DNA of 64,000 nt from Roseibium aggregatum IAM 12614 (GTDB lineage Bacteria > Pseudomonadota > Alphaproteobacteria > Rhizobiales > Stappiaceae). Both the position numbers and the translations under genes were made by a program. This document shows, in pieces, positions 1-8,637 of the stretch (its first letter is position 1; every line of letters starts with the position of its first letter). The DNA lies in the NCBI RefSeq assembly GCF_000168975.1, contig NZ_AAUW01000019.1, positions 62,001 through 126,000 of the forward strand. The letters run 5' to 3'. Below the pieces are notes generated by a model, which worked only from the letters and a program-made list of their open reading frames with translations, was not told where the DNA came from and ran no database searches.

Positions 1-148
1 ACGGCTGGTCGCGCTGTCAAAACCCGACAGCCACAAAGGCATCGTCGGCATCGCCATCGGCCACCCTCGTCAGGGACGTATCAAAAAAGTGGAAGACATC
101 TACCAGACCAGCGCTTCCCTGGCCTTCGACACGGTGACACTAAAGTAG
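1..148 (+). CDS. C-terminal fragment of an unidentified protein
   Basis: The window opens inside an open frame (first full codon at base 2) that ends at TAG 146-148. The 48 visible residues include SHKGIVGIAIGHPRQGRIKK and end TVTLK. The composition and codon use look like real coding sequence. I do not recognise the family from so short a tail and propose no function. The next feature is a tRNA on the other strand. Confidence 0.55.
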   Translation, partial: RLVALSKPDSHKGIVGIAIGHPRQGRIKKVEDIYQTSASLAFDTVTLK

Positions 149-234
149 CTTATGTGGCTGTGCTGTTGCGCCGGCGGGAGGCAGAGCCTCGACCCATTCC
201 GGCGCGTTCGGTCAGTAACTCAAAGCGCTTGCCT

Positions 235-319
235 TGGTGCCCCCCGCCGGAATCGAACCGGCACTCCCGAAGGAACCGGATTTTGAATCCGGCGCGTCTA
301 CCAGTTCCGCCAGGGGGGC
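235..319 (-). tRNA. tRNA-Leu (anticodon CAA)
   Basis: Read on the minus strand, the molecule starts GCCCCCC and ends GGGGGGC followed by A and an encoded CCA (complement of 235-237). The D arm has the GGUAGAC signature, the anticodon loop is UU-CAA-AA within a CCGGA/UCCGG stem, there is an extra arm (UUCCUUCGGGAGU) typical of class II tRNAs, and the T arm is CCGG-UUCGAUU-CCGG. Length is 85 nt with CCA, normal for tRNA-Leu. Anticodon CAA reads UUG codons. All stems pair by eye. Confidence 0.95.
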
Positions 320-575
320 AATCCGGTATCGGATTGGGTGCCTATCATGGGCTTTTGTCCGATGCAAGCGGTTCGAGCGCGCTGCTGCTTGCCGCCGCCG
401 ATTGCCGGTCTCATTGCTGTCGGTCGAATTTGAAGAAGTTCCTTCACACCCCCTTAACCCTGGGCCGCAAAAACCTGGCCTGAGCACTCTCAAAGCGTGG
501 TTTGCGGCGCATATTTAAGCTGTTTGCAACCGCTGCTCGCGCAAGTGACCAGTGACAAAAATTTGGGAGACACGG

Positions 576-1070
576 ATGACACTTGCCGGCAGCCTTCAAG
601 AGACAAAACGGACCAAGACTTCTACGGTGGAAGATGCCGCCCGGCACGGGCTGGCTTTCACGCAATCCTTCGTCGACAAGTCACAGTTGATGCCCGCGCC
701 GATCCGGCCCGAATGGGTGCTTGAAGGCGACCCGAAAGCCATGTGCGCCGTTCTGGCCAGACACAAGTTTGGCTGGGGCGATGCCTGCCACTGGTCGTGC
801 ACGGCGGGCAAGTTCCGCTGGCACTACGGCTGGGACGAATCGGTGATGTTCCTGGAAGGTGAAGTGCGGATCACCGACGAGACCGGCCATGTCTATGAAG
901 GCAAGCCCGGTGTCACGCTGTTTTTCCCGGCGGGCACCTCCGCCGTCTGGGAAGTTCCAACCTACATCCGCAAGCTCGCCTTCAACCAGAAGCCGGTTCC
1001 CTGGTATCTGCATTATCAGTCCCGCATCCTGGAGAGACTGAAGGGCGTCGGCCACAAGCTTTTCGGGTAA
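576..1070 (+). CDS. cupin-fold protein (EutQ/DUF861-like)
   Basis: A 164-residue soluble protein. The second half has the look of a single small cupin barrel: WHYGWDESVMFLEGEVRITD followed by GKPGVTLFFPAGTSAVWEVP, the pattern of Cupin_3/EutQ-type proteins, which often bind a metal or a small ligand. Metal ligands of the classic cupin (HxH...E...H) are incomplete, as in many DUF861 proteins, so enzymatic activity is not implied. ATG 576 is chosen because GGGAG at 565-569 lies 6 nt upstream; an in-frame ATG at 552 lacks this. It stands alone between the tRNA and the CYTH-CHAD gene. Substrate unknown. Confidence 0.8.
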   Translation: MTLAGSLQETKRTKTSTVEDAARHGLAFTQSFVDKSQLMPAPIRPEWVLEGDPKAMCAVLARHKFGWGDACHWSCTAGKFRWHYGWDESVMFLEGEVRITDETGHVYEGKPGVTLFFPAGTSAVWEVPTYIRKLAFNQKPVPWYLHYQSRILERLKGVGHKLFG

Positions 1071-1215
1071 GCTGAAAGATCCGCGCGCCAGAGTCAGACT
1101 TGCGACGGCAGCTGCCTGCTGGCTGCCGTCCCCTTGAGTTTGTTAGCCAGCGAACATAAGCGCAAATTGTGCGCTTTTTCTGGACAAGCAGAAACCGCTT
1201 GGCTAGTAATTCTGC

Positions 1216-2781
1216 ATGAGCAAATCAGGACGTGAAATCGAGCTCAAGCTCGAGCTGGAAACGAGCGCCCAGGACGCTTTGAAACGGGCCGGATCCATCG
1301 ATGGGTTTACCGCCAGCCGGGCGGTGAACAAGACGCTGCAGTCGATCTATTTCGACACGCCGGACCAGGCATTGCGCAAGGCCAAAATTTCGCTGCGTGT
1401 GCGGAAATCCGGCAATAGCTGGGTTCAGACTGTCAAGCTCGGCACCGGCGTGATGGGCGGGCTGTCCTCGCCCGTGGAGGCCGAACACCCGGTCAAGGGC
1501 CGCGCGCTCGATTTTTCCGTCATCGAAGACCCATGTGTTCACGAGCGCCTTCTGGAAATCATCGGCGATGCACCTCTGTCGGAGTGCTTTGAAACGGTGA
1601 TGAAACGCACCGTGCGCAACCTCACCAGGGACAGCGACGGGACCTTCATCGAATTGGCCTTCGACAGCGGCAACATTCTGGCCGGCAGCGGCAGCCAACC
1701 GCTGACCGAACTTGAAATGGAACTGAAGTCCGGCCCGAGCCTTGCTCTTTTCGAAGCCGCCAGGGCACTGTTGAAAGATATTCCGTTCCGCTTTTCGCCC
1801 TATAGCAAGGCGGAACGCGGCTATCGTTTCGCAGAAGGCAGTGCGCCGGCGGAACGGGCTCCCTATTTTGCCGAGGAGGTCACCTTCGAGAGCGGCATCA
1901 CCACAGAGCACGCCTTCCGCGATGTGCTGCGCTCCTGCCTGACGCAGATTTCCGAAAACCGGCTCGCGGTTTTGTCGTCGGACGATCCGGAAGGCCCCCA
2001 TCAGCTCCGGGTGGGCCTGCGCCGTCTGCGCAGCGCCTTCCGCCTGTTCCGGCCGATCCTGAACCCGGCGACCATGGCACCGCTCGACCAGATGGCGAAG
2101 ATCATTGCCACCGAAGCTGGCTCCCTGCGCGACCTCGATGTTCTGGTCGATGAGATCGTGACGCCGCTGGTCGCGAAAGCCCCTGCAACCTTGTCCTTCG
2201 ACGCCCTTCTGGAAAACCTCAACGCGTCCCGGGACCAAAACACCCGCACGACGCTGACGGATCACCTGAAATCGGAAGAGGTCAACGGCTTCCTGCTGGA
2301 TCTTGCGGCCTATACGGAAGGGCGCGGATGGCTGGATCCGGAGAACTTCGGCCAGACGCAGCTTCTTGCCCAGCCTGTCGAGACCCACGCCGGTGACGCC
2401 CTCGCCAAGCAGTGGAAGAAGGTGCTGAAATACGGCAAGCGCCTGGAAGAACTCACCGTTGCGGAACGCCACGAAATGCGCAAGGCCATGAAGAAGATGC
2501 GCTATGGCATCGAATTCTTCGGCTGCCTTTATCCCAAAGACACGGTGAAGCCCTTCCTGAAGCGGATGAAGAAGCTGCAGGATATTTTCGGCTATCTCAA
2601 CGATGTCGCCATGGCCGAACAACTGCCGGTGAAATGCAAGGTCAGCGGTGCAAACGCCCTGGCAACCAACCAGGCCATTGGCTTTGTCATCGGCTGGCAC
2701 GAGGCCCAATGCCAGACCATGTGGCAACACGCCAAGGGGTATTGGGAAGCGACCCGGGAAACGCCGAAATTCTGGACCTGA
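1216..2781 (+). CDS. CYTH and CHAD domain protein (inorganic triphosphatase-like)
   Basis: 521 residues. The N-terminal ~200 residues form a CYTH tunnel domain starting with the ExExK signature (EIELK, residues 7-11), which binds triphosphate and divalent metal. Residues ~225-510 are a CHAD domain, a helical histidine-rich module (HQLRVGLRRLRSAFRLF, later RHEMRKAMKKMRYGIEFF) reported to bind polyphosphate. CYTH-CHAD fusions such as E. coli YgiF hydrolyse inorganic triphosphate, so a role in short-chain polyphosphate metabolism is likely. The length matches the family. No clear ribosome binding site precedes ATG 1216. The gene converges with the XRE regulator, leaving only 6 bp between the stop codons. 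Confidence 0.88.
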   Translation: MSKSGREIELKLELETSAQDALKRAGSIDGFTASRAVNKTLQSIYFDTPDQALRKAKISLRVRKSGNSWVQTVKLGTGVMGGLSSPVEAEHPVKGRALDFSVIEDPCVHERLLEIIGDAPLSECFETVMKRTVRNLTRDSDGTFIELAFDSGNILAGSGSQPLTELEMELKSGPSLALFEAARALLKDIPFRFSPYSKAERGYRFAEGSAPAERAPYFAEEVTFESGITTEHAFRDVLRSCLTQISENRLAVLSSDDPEGPHQLRVGLRRLRSAFRLFRPILNPATMAPLDQMAKIIATEAGSLRDLDVLVDEIVTPLVAKAPATLSFDALLENLNASRDQNTRTTLTDHLKSEEVNGFLLDLAAYTEGRGWLDPENFGQTQLLAQPVETHAGDALAKQWKKVLKYGKRLEELTVAERHEMRKAMKKMRYGIEFFGCLYPKDTVKPFLKRMKKLQDIFGYLNDVAMAEQLPVKCKVSGANALATNQAIGFVIGWHEAQCQTMWQHAKGYWEATRETPKFWT

Positions 2782-2787
2782 CGGCGG

Positions 2788-3528
2788 TCACCGGCCCGGC
2801 TCGATCGTCAGAATGTCCGGAAAGGAAATGGGCGCGAAGGCCCCCGTCAGCTTGAAGGTGGTCAGGTCTTCCTCGCGCGAGACAAGCTGGTCCTGACGGG
2901 CCAGCTCGGCAATGGTCTCCTTCAGGGTTTCGATCTCGCGCAGGATGAACGCCCCCGTGTCTGGCAGCATGCGGCGGGAGAGCGTGAAGAACAGCGACTG
3001 GTTGCCGCCAGGATTGGCGATCACCTGCCCCAGAAAGCGGGTGTTGATGTCCTTCAAGAGCGCGATCAGCGGTCCATCCGGACGGAACCTCAACGGTTCC
3101 TTGCGCGTGATCTTGATGTGGTTGCCGGGGTGTACCTCAGCCAGCCCCAGTGCCTCCAGCGCCCGGCCCATACGGAACATATCCTCCCCTGAAAGACCGA
3201 ACCGGCGCTCGATTTCCTTTTGCGGGATCGGCTCGCGCAGCAGGATGAAGAGATAGAACAGCGACGGGTCCGCGGCGAGCCGCGCTTCCGTTGCCACCGG
3301 CAGCACACTTGCTTCTTCGGAAGTTCGCGCTGCCCGGTGCAACACATCCGCCAGCGGAACCTCCAGAATGTCGCAGATTTCCAGCAGCCGGCTCAGCTTG
3401 CAATCGTACCCGGCAAAGATCCGCTTGACCGTCGGCTCCGAAATATCCATCCGGCTTGCCAGATCCGCATAGGTCATGCGGCGCGCTTTCAGAACGCCCT
3501 GCAAAATCTTGAATGTGTCTCCGCGCAT
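2788..3528 (-). CDS. XRE-family transcriptional regulator
   Basis: 246 residues. Residues ~5-60 form a Cro/C1-type helix-turn-helix (MTYADLASRMDISEPTVKRI). The rest is an unfamiliar alpha/beta effector part (residues ~75-246) containing LSGEDMFRMGRALEALGLAE. I start it at ATG 3526-3528 rather than a non-ATG codon 84 bp upstream, because the longer form would translate across the direct repeats at 3533-3581 and adds unlike-protein sequence. It is divergent from the exported beta-propeller at 3648 with 119 bp between starts, so it probably controls itself and that gene. Confidence 0.8.
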   Translation of the reverse strand: MRGDTFKILQGVLKARRMTYADLASRMDISEPTVKRIFAGYDCKLSRLLEICDILEVPLADVLHRAARTSEEASVLPVATEARLAADPSLFYLFILLREPIPQKEIERRFGLSGEDMFRMGRALEALGLAEVHPGNHIKITRKEPLRFRPDGPLIALLKDINTRFLGQVIANPGGNQSLFFTLSRRMLPDTGAFILREIETLKETIAELARQDQLVSREEDLTTFKLTGAFAPISFPDILTIEPGR

Positions 3529-3532
3529 GATC

Positions 3533-3581
3533 TTGATCCCAGAATGACAGCCTCGGTATCGTTTTTTGATACCAGAATGTC
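3533..3581. promoter_or_regulatory. paired direct repeats, likely XRE operator
   Basis: Two 16-bp copies, TTGATCCCAGAATGAC (3533-3548) and TTGATACCAGAATGTC (3566-3581), differ at two positions and start 33 bp apart, about three helical turns. A GGTATC/GATACC inverted repeat (3555-3560, 3568-3573) overlaps the second copy. The block starts 5 bp upstream of the XRE start codon and lies in the divergent promoter region, which suggests autorepression. Which protein binds it is inference. Confidence 0.55.
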
Positions 3582-3647
3582 CTTTATTGCAAGAAAAGTT
3601 CGCCAGCTGCATGGGAGATCCAGTTCAACTGTTTGAAAGGACGTCCC

Positions 3648-4493
3648 ATGCAGCCCCTGAAACACCTCACCGCCGCGCTCCTGCTCGGCCTCTCCACATT
3701 GCCATCCGCAGCCGGTTCGCTCTGGTCGACAGACGGTTTCGACATGCCGGAGTCAGTTGCATATGACCCTGTGGGCGACCGGCTGATCGCCAGCGTCATG
3801 GAGGGCGCACCGAATGCGGTCGATGGCAACGGACATCTGGCGCTTCTGTCCAACGGTGGAAAGATCATCGATGCCAGTTGGGCAACCGGCATGGACGCAC
3901 CCAAGGGGCTGGCGGTGATGAACGGCCAGGTCTTCGCAGCCGATCTCACCAGCCTGCGCATCGTTGATGCTGAGACCGGCGAATTGCTCCAGTCATTGCC
4001 CGCCCAGGGCTCGGTCTTCCTGAATGACGTGACCACCAATGGCAGAGAGATCTTCGTTTCCGACATGATGACGAATACGATCTGGCGCTATGCGGAAGGC
4101 ACGTTCGAAAAGTGGCTGGAAAGCCCGGAACTCAGCAACCCCAACGGCCTTTACTGGGATGACGGCCGTCTGCTTGTCGGGGCCTGGGGCAAGGGCCTCA
4201 AGAACGATTTCACCACGGAGGCCCCCGGCAGCCTGCTTGCCGTCGATCCGGCAACAAAGGCAATCAGTGTCGTGGCGCGGGACATCGGCAACATCGACGG
4301 TATCACGCGGCTTAACGGGAGACTGGTCCTCAATGACTGGATCAACGGCAAGGTCTTCGAGATCGGCACCGACGGTTCGTCGACCGAGATCATGAGCGAA
4401 CCGGCCGGCCTTGCCGATATTTCCGCGCGGGATGGTGTGCTTTATCTGCCGCATATGCTGGAAGGAAGGATTGAAGCGGTAACGCTGGACTAG
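3648..4493 (+). CDS. exported SMP-30/gluconolactonase-like beta-propeller
   Basis: 281 residues. A signal peptide covers residues 1 to about 23 (MQPLKHLTAALLLGLSTLPS, cut after SAAG). The mature part has repeated blades with PESVAYDP, APKGLAVMNGQVFAAD, NPNGLYWDDGRLLVGAW and NIDGITRLNGRLVLNDW, the pattern of SMP-30/NHL-type propellers that bind a metal and often hydrolyse lactones. A periplasmic site is expected. ATG 3648 has GAAAGGA at 3635-3641; a TTG 15 bp earlier is in frame but overlaps that Shine-Dalgarno sequence. The substrate is unknown. The divergent XRE gene is its likely regulator. Confidence 0.8.
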   Translation: MQPLKHLTAALLLGLSTLPSAAGSLWSTDGFDMPESVAYDPVGDRLIASVMEGAPNAVDGNGHLALLSNGGKIIDASWATGMDAPKGLAVMNGQVFAADLTSLRIVDAETGELLQSLPAQGSVFLNDVTTNGREIFVSDMMTNTIWRYAEGTFEKWLESPELSNPNGLYWDDGRLLVGAWGKGLKNDFTTEAPGSLLAVDPATKAISVVARDIGNIDGITRLNGRLVLNDWINGKVFEIGTDGSSTEIMSEPAGLADISARDGVLYLPHMLEGRIEAVTLD

Positions 4494-4524
4494 GGTGCGG
4501 CCCCATAAATGAAGACGAAATGGC
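4491..4524 (+). repeat. dispersed GGGTGNGGNCCC repeat, copy 1
   Basis: TAGGGTGCGGCCCCATAAA (4491-4509) continues into a GACGAAATGG block and matches, in opposite orientation, the longer copy at 25148-25191. It includes the stop codon of the propeller gene. Related short copies lie at 34773 and 52013, each just after a gene. Confidence 0.55.
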
Positions 4525-4548
4525 ATGACGCCATGTCAGCGAACGATG

Positions 4549-4569
4549 GCTGGGCAGCACATGCCCAGC
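4549..4569. other. 8-bp hairpin in the gap after the propeller gene
   Basis: GCTGGGCA (4549-4556) pairs with TGCCCAGC (4562-4569) around a 5-nt loop. No T run follows, so it may be an RNA-stabilising or Rho-assisting stem rather than an intrinsic terminator. Confidence 0.4.
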
Positions 4570-4788
4570 CTGGATCCTTGCCCCCGAGACAGCCTTCGGA
4601 CTTCCACTGAGGAAACGCCAGACAAAGGCTCTTGAATGCCGCAGCAACAAAAATGATGTACGCACCTCATTTCATGCTACCGTCACGGCTGAGCTGATGG
4701 ATCACTGGCAGAATGACCGTCTGCCGCTGCAACCGGGCATGGCCGCGGATCAGACGAAGCCAGACAGGAATGAACGCCAAAGGGATGC

Positions 4789-5439
4789 ATGATGGAAGCC
4801 TACAAGATCAACCCGGAGTTTGTCATTTCGGATGAGGAAACGCTGCGGAGCCACTATTCCGAGCTATCGCCGCTGGCTGCCAAGAAGTGCCTGAGCGCGC
4901 TGGACAAGCACGCGCAGGACTTCATCAGGCGCTCGCCGTTTCTGTGCCTCGGCACCCAGAACGCGGACGGCAAGGCGGATGTCAGCCCGCGCGGCGATCC
5001 TGCTGGCTTCGTCAAGATTCTCGACCCGCAAACGCTTGCCATCCCGGACCGTCCGGGCAACAACCGACTGGACAGTCTGGCCAATATCGTTGCCAATGCG
5101 AATGTCGGTCTCCTGTTCCTCGTGCCCGGATATGACGAGACGCTGCGCGTCAACGGCACAGCCACGCTGGTGACCGATCCGGATCTCCTGAAAACCATGA
5201 GCGTTAGGGACCGGGCCCCCAAGCTTGCCATCGTCGTCTCGGTGAACGAGGTCTTCCTGCATTGCGCCAAGGCCTTCCGGCGCTCCCATCTCTGGGATCC
5301 GGAGCATCGGCAGGACCGCAGCGAGATGCCGTCGCTTTCCAGGATCATTCTGGACCAGACGACCGGGGCGCCGGATGACGCGGAAATGCAGAAGCTGGAT
5401 GCGGCTCTGGAAGAGACCTACCGGAAAACACTCTACTGA
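4789..5439 (+). CDS. PPOX-type FMN-dependent flavoprotein (MSMEG_1061-like)
   Basis: 216 residues with the split-barrel fold of pyridoxamine 5'-phosphate oxidase relatives: FLCLGTQNADGKADVSPRGD, the FMN-region LAIPDRPGNNRLDSLANI, and LRVNGTATLVTDPDLL. This pattern belongs to the MSMEG_1061/DR_2398 group of PPOX-class flavoproteins, whose physiological substrates are mostly unknown. Cytoplasmic. Start ATG 4789 is followed at once by a second ATG (4792); either could be used, with AAAGGG some 8 nt upstream. It converges on dgdA. Confidence 0.82.
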   Translation: MMEAYKINPEFVISDEETLRSHYSELSPLAAKKCLSALDKHAQDFIRRSPFLCLGTQNADGKADVSPRGDPAGFVKILDPQTLAIPDRPGNNRLDSLANIVANANVGLLFLVPGYDETLRVNGTATLVTDPDLLKTMSVRDRAPKLAIVVSVNEVFLHCAKAFRRSHLWDPEHRQDRSEMPSLSRIILDQTTGAPDDAEMQKLDAALEETYRKTLY

Positions 5440-5540
5440 CCGGAACCTGCGCTGCGATTGCGGTGACAGGAAACAGTCTCAAGTTGGCAGGGGCATCGTC
5501 AAGCGCCCCTCGGCGCCCTCTCATGTCTCTCGCAGCCGCT

Positions 5541-6860
5541 TCAGGCCCGTGCCGCCTCAATCGCCGATGCCATGATATCCAGCCCCTGATCGATCTCGTC
5601 ATCCGAAATCGTCAGTGGCGGGGCGATGCGGAAAACCGCACCCATGGCGGGCAGTTTGACGATGTTCATGCAGAGTCCGCGTGCCATCGCCTCTGCGCCG
5701 ATCCGGTCAGCCATGGCAAGATCCGGCTTGCGGCTGGCCCGGTCGGTCACGATCTCAAGCCCGAGCAGCAGCCCACGGCCGCGCACATCGCCAACACTTT
5801 CAAAACGCTGCTTCAAGCCTTCCAGCCCGGCTTGCAGCTGCTGGCCCGCGGACACCGCACGGCCGATCAGGCCATCGCGTTCCACCACGTCCATCACCGT
5901 CAGGCCGACAGCGGCCGGCAGAGGATCGGACACATGGGTGGTCAGGAACACGAACCCTTTCCGGTGCGCTTCTTCCTCGATGGCGCTGCTTGTCAGCACC
6001 GCGGATAGCGGCAAACCGGCCCCCAGGGTCTTTGACAAGGTCAGGATGTCGGGTGTCACGCCATCCCGCTGGAAGGCGAACATGTGTCCCGTCCGGCCGA
6101 TGCCGGTCTGGGCTTCATCCAGAATCAGCAGCATCCCGCGCTCGTCGCACTTCTGGCGCAGTGCCGCGAGATAACCCTCCGGCAATTCGATGATACCGCC
6201 TGACGACAGGATCGGCTCGGCAATGAATGCGGCAAGGTTGTCGGTGGACTGGCTGTCGACCAGCGCGAAAGCATCGTCCAGCTCGGTCTTCCAGTCCAGA
6301 TTGCCGTTCGCATCCGTGAACCGCGGCCGGTAGGCATTGGGAGCGGGAATTGCGAACGACCCCGGATTGACGGGCCCATACCCCCGCCGGTTGTGACTGT
6401 AGGTGGCGGAAGCCGCTGCCCCGGTCATGCCGTGCCAGCTCTTGGTAAAGGCCACGATTTCATGTTTACCGGTGACGAGCTTGGCAAGACGGATGGCGGC
6501 CTCGTTGGATTCCGCACCGGTGGACAGGAGCAGCACCTTCTCCAGGCCAGGCACCAGCGAGCCGAGGCGTTTCGACAGGTCGACGACCGGGCGGGACAGC
6601 ATGCCGCTGAACAGGTGGTCGAGCTGGCCGATCTGCTCGCGCACGGTGCGCACGATATCCGGGTGGGAATGCCCCAGGATGGAACTCATCTGACCGGAGG
6701 TGAAATCGAGGATTCGCGCGCCCGAGCTGTCGTAGACGTAACTGCCTTCGGCACGCTCGATGACACGTTGTTCGAACACAGGGCCATACCGCAGAACATG
6801 ATCCGATACGTCGGACCAGAACCCTGTGTCCGTGCTGTTGCTGGCGCTTTCCAATGCCAT
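5541..6860 (-). CDS. dgdA: 2,2-dialkylglycine decarboxylase
   Basis: 439 residues, a class III PLP enzyme. It decarboxylates 2,2-dialkylglycines such as 2-aminoisobutyrate to a ketone and CO2, then transaminates pyruvate to alanine. Diagnostic stretches recalled from the Burkholderia enzyme are present: LDFTSGQMSS with the active-site Gln57, the phosphate-cup LLSTGAESNEAAIRLAK, IAEPILSSGGIIELP, LILDEAQTG (Asp248 to the pyridine N) and LSKTLGAGLPL with Schiff-base Lys277. The length matches the 433-residue reference. ATG 6858-6860 is preceded by GGGAGA, so I reject a start 75 bp upstream. It is divergent from a LysR gene, as dgdA is from dgdR in Burkholderia cepacia. Confidence 0.92.
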   Translation of the reverse strand: MALESASNSTDTGFWSDVSDHVLRYGPVFEQRVIERAEGSYVYDSSGARILDFTSGQMSSILGHSHPDIVRTVREQIGQLDHLFSGMLSRPVVDLSKRLGSLVPGLEKVLLLSTGAESNEAAIRLAKLVTGKHEIVAFTKSWHGMTGAAASATYSHNRRGYGPVNPGSFAIPAPNAYRPRFTDANGNLDWKTELDDAFALVDSQSTDNLAAFIAEPILSSGGIIELPEGYLAALRQKCDERGMLLILDEAQTGIGRTGHMFAFQRDGVTPDILTLSKTLGAGLPLSAVLTSSAIEEEAHRKGFVFLTTHVSDPLPAAVGLTVMDVVERDGLIGRAVSAGQQLQAGLEGLKQRFESVGDVRGRGLLLGLEIVTDRASRKPDLAMADRIGAEAMARGLCMNIVKLPAMGAVFRIAPPLTISDDEIDQGLDIMASAIEAARA

Positions 6861-6932
6861 GATGTGTCTCCCGATCCGGCCGGTTGAAATGACTGCGGCA
6901 AGTGTAGGAGAAGCCTTGCATTCAATAAAATT

Positions 6933-6948
6933 CATAATTTAGATTATG
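6933..6948. promoter_or_regulatory. LysR-type box between dgdA and dgdR
   Basis: CATAAT (6933-6938), TTAG, ATTATG (6943-6948) form a dyad in an AT-rich stretch between the divergent starts at 6860 and 6972. LysR regulators usually bind such AT-rich dyads close to their own start. The binding assignment is inferred from position. Confidence 0.5.
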
Positions 6949-6971
6949 ATATTCAACTGGATTGATATCAT

Positions 6972-7832
6972 ATGCCTGTTCTGGAAATCGCTCTGCTGCG
7001 CAGTTTCATAGAGGTTTCCCGCAGCGGCTCGATCAGCTCAGCAGCGCGGCAGGTCGGGCGGACACAATCCGCCGTCAGCATGCAGATGAACCGGCTGGAG
7101 GCGATTGTCGGTCAGCCGATCCTGCGACGCACACGCGGGGGTGTGGAACTGACGGCAGCGGGCGACAGGTTTCTGGCCCAGGCGGAACGCATTCTCGCCG
7201 TTCATGACGAAGCCATTGCCACCCTGCCAGGCGCAGGCCTGCGTGGTCTTATCAGTTTCGGCTGTCCGGAAGACTATCTGACCGCCTTCTTTCCTGATCT
7301 TCTGAAAGGTTTCGGCGCGCGCCATGGTGATGTCGAGATCGAGGTGGTCTGTGCCCCGACGACGGAATTGCACCTGCTGCTGCAGCGCAGGCGGATCGAT
7401 CTTGCCCTGATTTCCGTTCCCGGCGAAGACACCTCCACTCGCATCCTGCGGCCGGAAAGCTTTGTCTGGGTGGCCAATCACCCCGCCCCGGAGATCCTGC
7501 AAAAAGACATCGTCCCTCTAGCGCTTTCGGCACCGGACACATTGGACCATCGCGCGGCCCGCACCGCCATGGATCAGGCGGGCAAGGCCTATCGCATCGC
7601 CTTTGCCAGCAACGGTCTTGCGGGCCTGCTGGCCATTGCCCGCTCCGGCCAGGCCATCAGTGTGGTGACCCGTTCCGCGGTGCCGCCCGATCTGCACATC
7701 GTGGAAACCGGTCTGCCGCCACTTCCCGGCATCGGCGTCACGCTGGCCTATGCGTCGCCAAACCCTTCGGCTGCGACGCAGGCATTCGGGGAATTCGTGG
7801 CGGACAAGCTGCGCAGCCCGTCAACGGCCTGA
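6972..7832 (+). CDS. dgdR: LysR-family regulator of dgdA
   Basis: 286 residues. The N-terminal winged helix-turn-helix (LRSFIEVSRSGSISSAARQVGRTQSAVSMQMNRLE, residues ~8-42, quoted here only as the span LRSFIEVSR to MNRLE) is followed by a periplasmic-binding-protein-like effector domain (from ~residue 90: GLISFGCPEDYLTAFFPDLL). Its divergent placement 111 bp from dgdA matches the known dgdR-dgdA pair, where DgdR represses dgdA until 2-aminoisobutyrate is present. The name rests on this context; LysR paralogs are hard to tell apart by sequence alone. ATG 6972 has no strong Shine-Dalgarno sequence. Confidence 0.8.
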   Translation: MPVLEIALLRSFIEVSRSGSISSAARQVGRTQSAVSMQMNRLEAIVGQPILRRTRGGVELTAAGDRFLAQAERILAVHDEAIATLPGAGLRGLISFGCPEDYLTAFFPDLLKGFGARHGDVEIEVVCAPTTELHLLLQRRRIDLALISVPGEDTSTRILRPESFVWVANHPAPEILQKDIVPLALSAPDTLDHRAARTAMDQAGKAYRIAFASNGLAGLLAIARSGQAISVVTRSAVPPDLHIVETGLPPLPGIGVTLAYASPNPSAATQAFGEFVADKLRSPSTA

Positions 7833-8136
7833 CGTAAAGGCCCCCGAGCAGTCAATATCAGGCCCATTCGACCAGCCTTTCGGCCCGGATCGGTGGCATT
7901 TGCCAACTTCGCCTGAAAAACGTGTTGGTTATAAACACACCCCCCAAGGTAGAATTCAATTCCGTTTCAGACCTTATTGCCTTGCGGTCGCCCGTTCTCG
8001 CGACCCCTCTCTGCAGCGGTCCGCACTCCGCCATTTAACCGCATTGACCGACCCTGGACCCTTGGAGTGGTCTGATGAAGAAACTCTGCATTTCTGACCG
8101 TTTGTCAGCCACGACCGGATGCCAGGCCGGCTGGGA
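7833..8136. other. 304-bp intergenic stretch, nothing recognised
   Basis: It lies between the convergent ends of dgdR and the GNAT gene. I see no conserved short ORF, tRNA or clear terminator hairpin. Confidence 0.5.
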
Positions 8137-8586
8137 TCAAGCGCCGGGCGCCCAGATGTAGATGGTGTCCAGTGCGTCTTGCGAGACGAAGCGGAACCCG
8201 CAGGACAGGTAAAATGCGTTGGCCGGACTGACGTTGAGGGCCATCAGCCGGATCGGCAGCCCCGCCGAAACTGCCTCCACCTTCAGATCCTCGACCACGA
8301 GACGGCCTAACCCCTGCCCCTGAAAGGCTGGGCTGACATGGAGATGATCCAGGTAGAAATGGTCGGATCGCCTGCGAACGACAAAGAAGCCGGCAATGCC
8401 TTCTTCCACCTTGATGATGCGCGTTTCTGCGGCAACAAAGCTGCCCAGAAAGCGCTCACGCGCCCGCACAGGGTCAAACCGTCCGACGGCTTCAAGGCTC
8501 GGCCGCATCGCCTCTACGCGAATGTCGGCAAGCCTTTCCGCATCGCCAACAGACGCCGCTTCAATCCGGCAGTGTTTTCGGGGCAT
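8137..8586 (-). CDS. GNAT-family N-acetyltransferase
   Basis: 149 residues. The acetyl-CoA binding motif A is clear: FYLDHLHVSPAFQGQGLG (the Q-x-x-G-x-G/A-type loop QGQGLG), followed by a motif-B-like NVSPANAFYLSCGFRF. The acceptor substrate cannot be told. Start ATG 8584-8586 has GAGGAAA just upstream; a longer frame reading is rejected. It follows the GntR gene on the same strand with a 51-bp gap, so the two are probably co-transcribed. Confidence 0.82.
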   Translation of the reverse strand: MPRKHCRIEAASVGDAERLADIRVEAMRPSLEAVGRFDPVRARERFLGSFVAAETRIIKVEEGIAGFFVVRRRSDHFYLDHLHVSPAFQGQGLGRLVVEDLKVEAVSAGLPIRLMALNVSPANAFYLSCGFRFVSQDALDTIYIWAPGA

Positions 8587-8637
8587 TCGTTTCCTCGTCA
8601 GCGGGAAGCAGACGCAACCTGCCGCATCTGATCGCAA

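Noticed and set aside
1225..2730. A 501-codon minus-strand frame opposite the CYTH-CHAD gene
   Set aside because: A GC-rich third-position shadow of a well-supported gene; no family motif.
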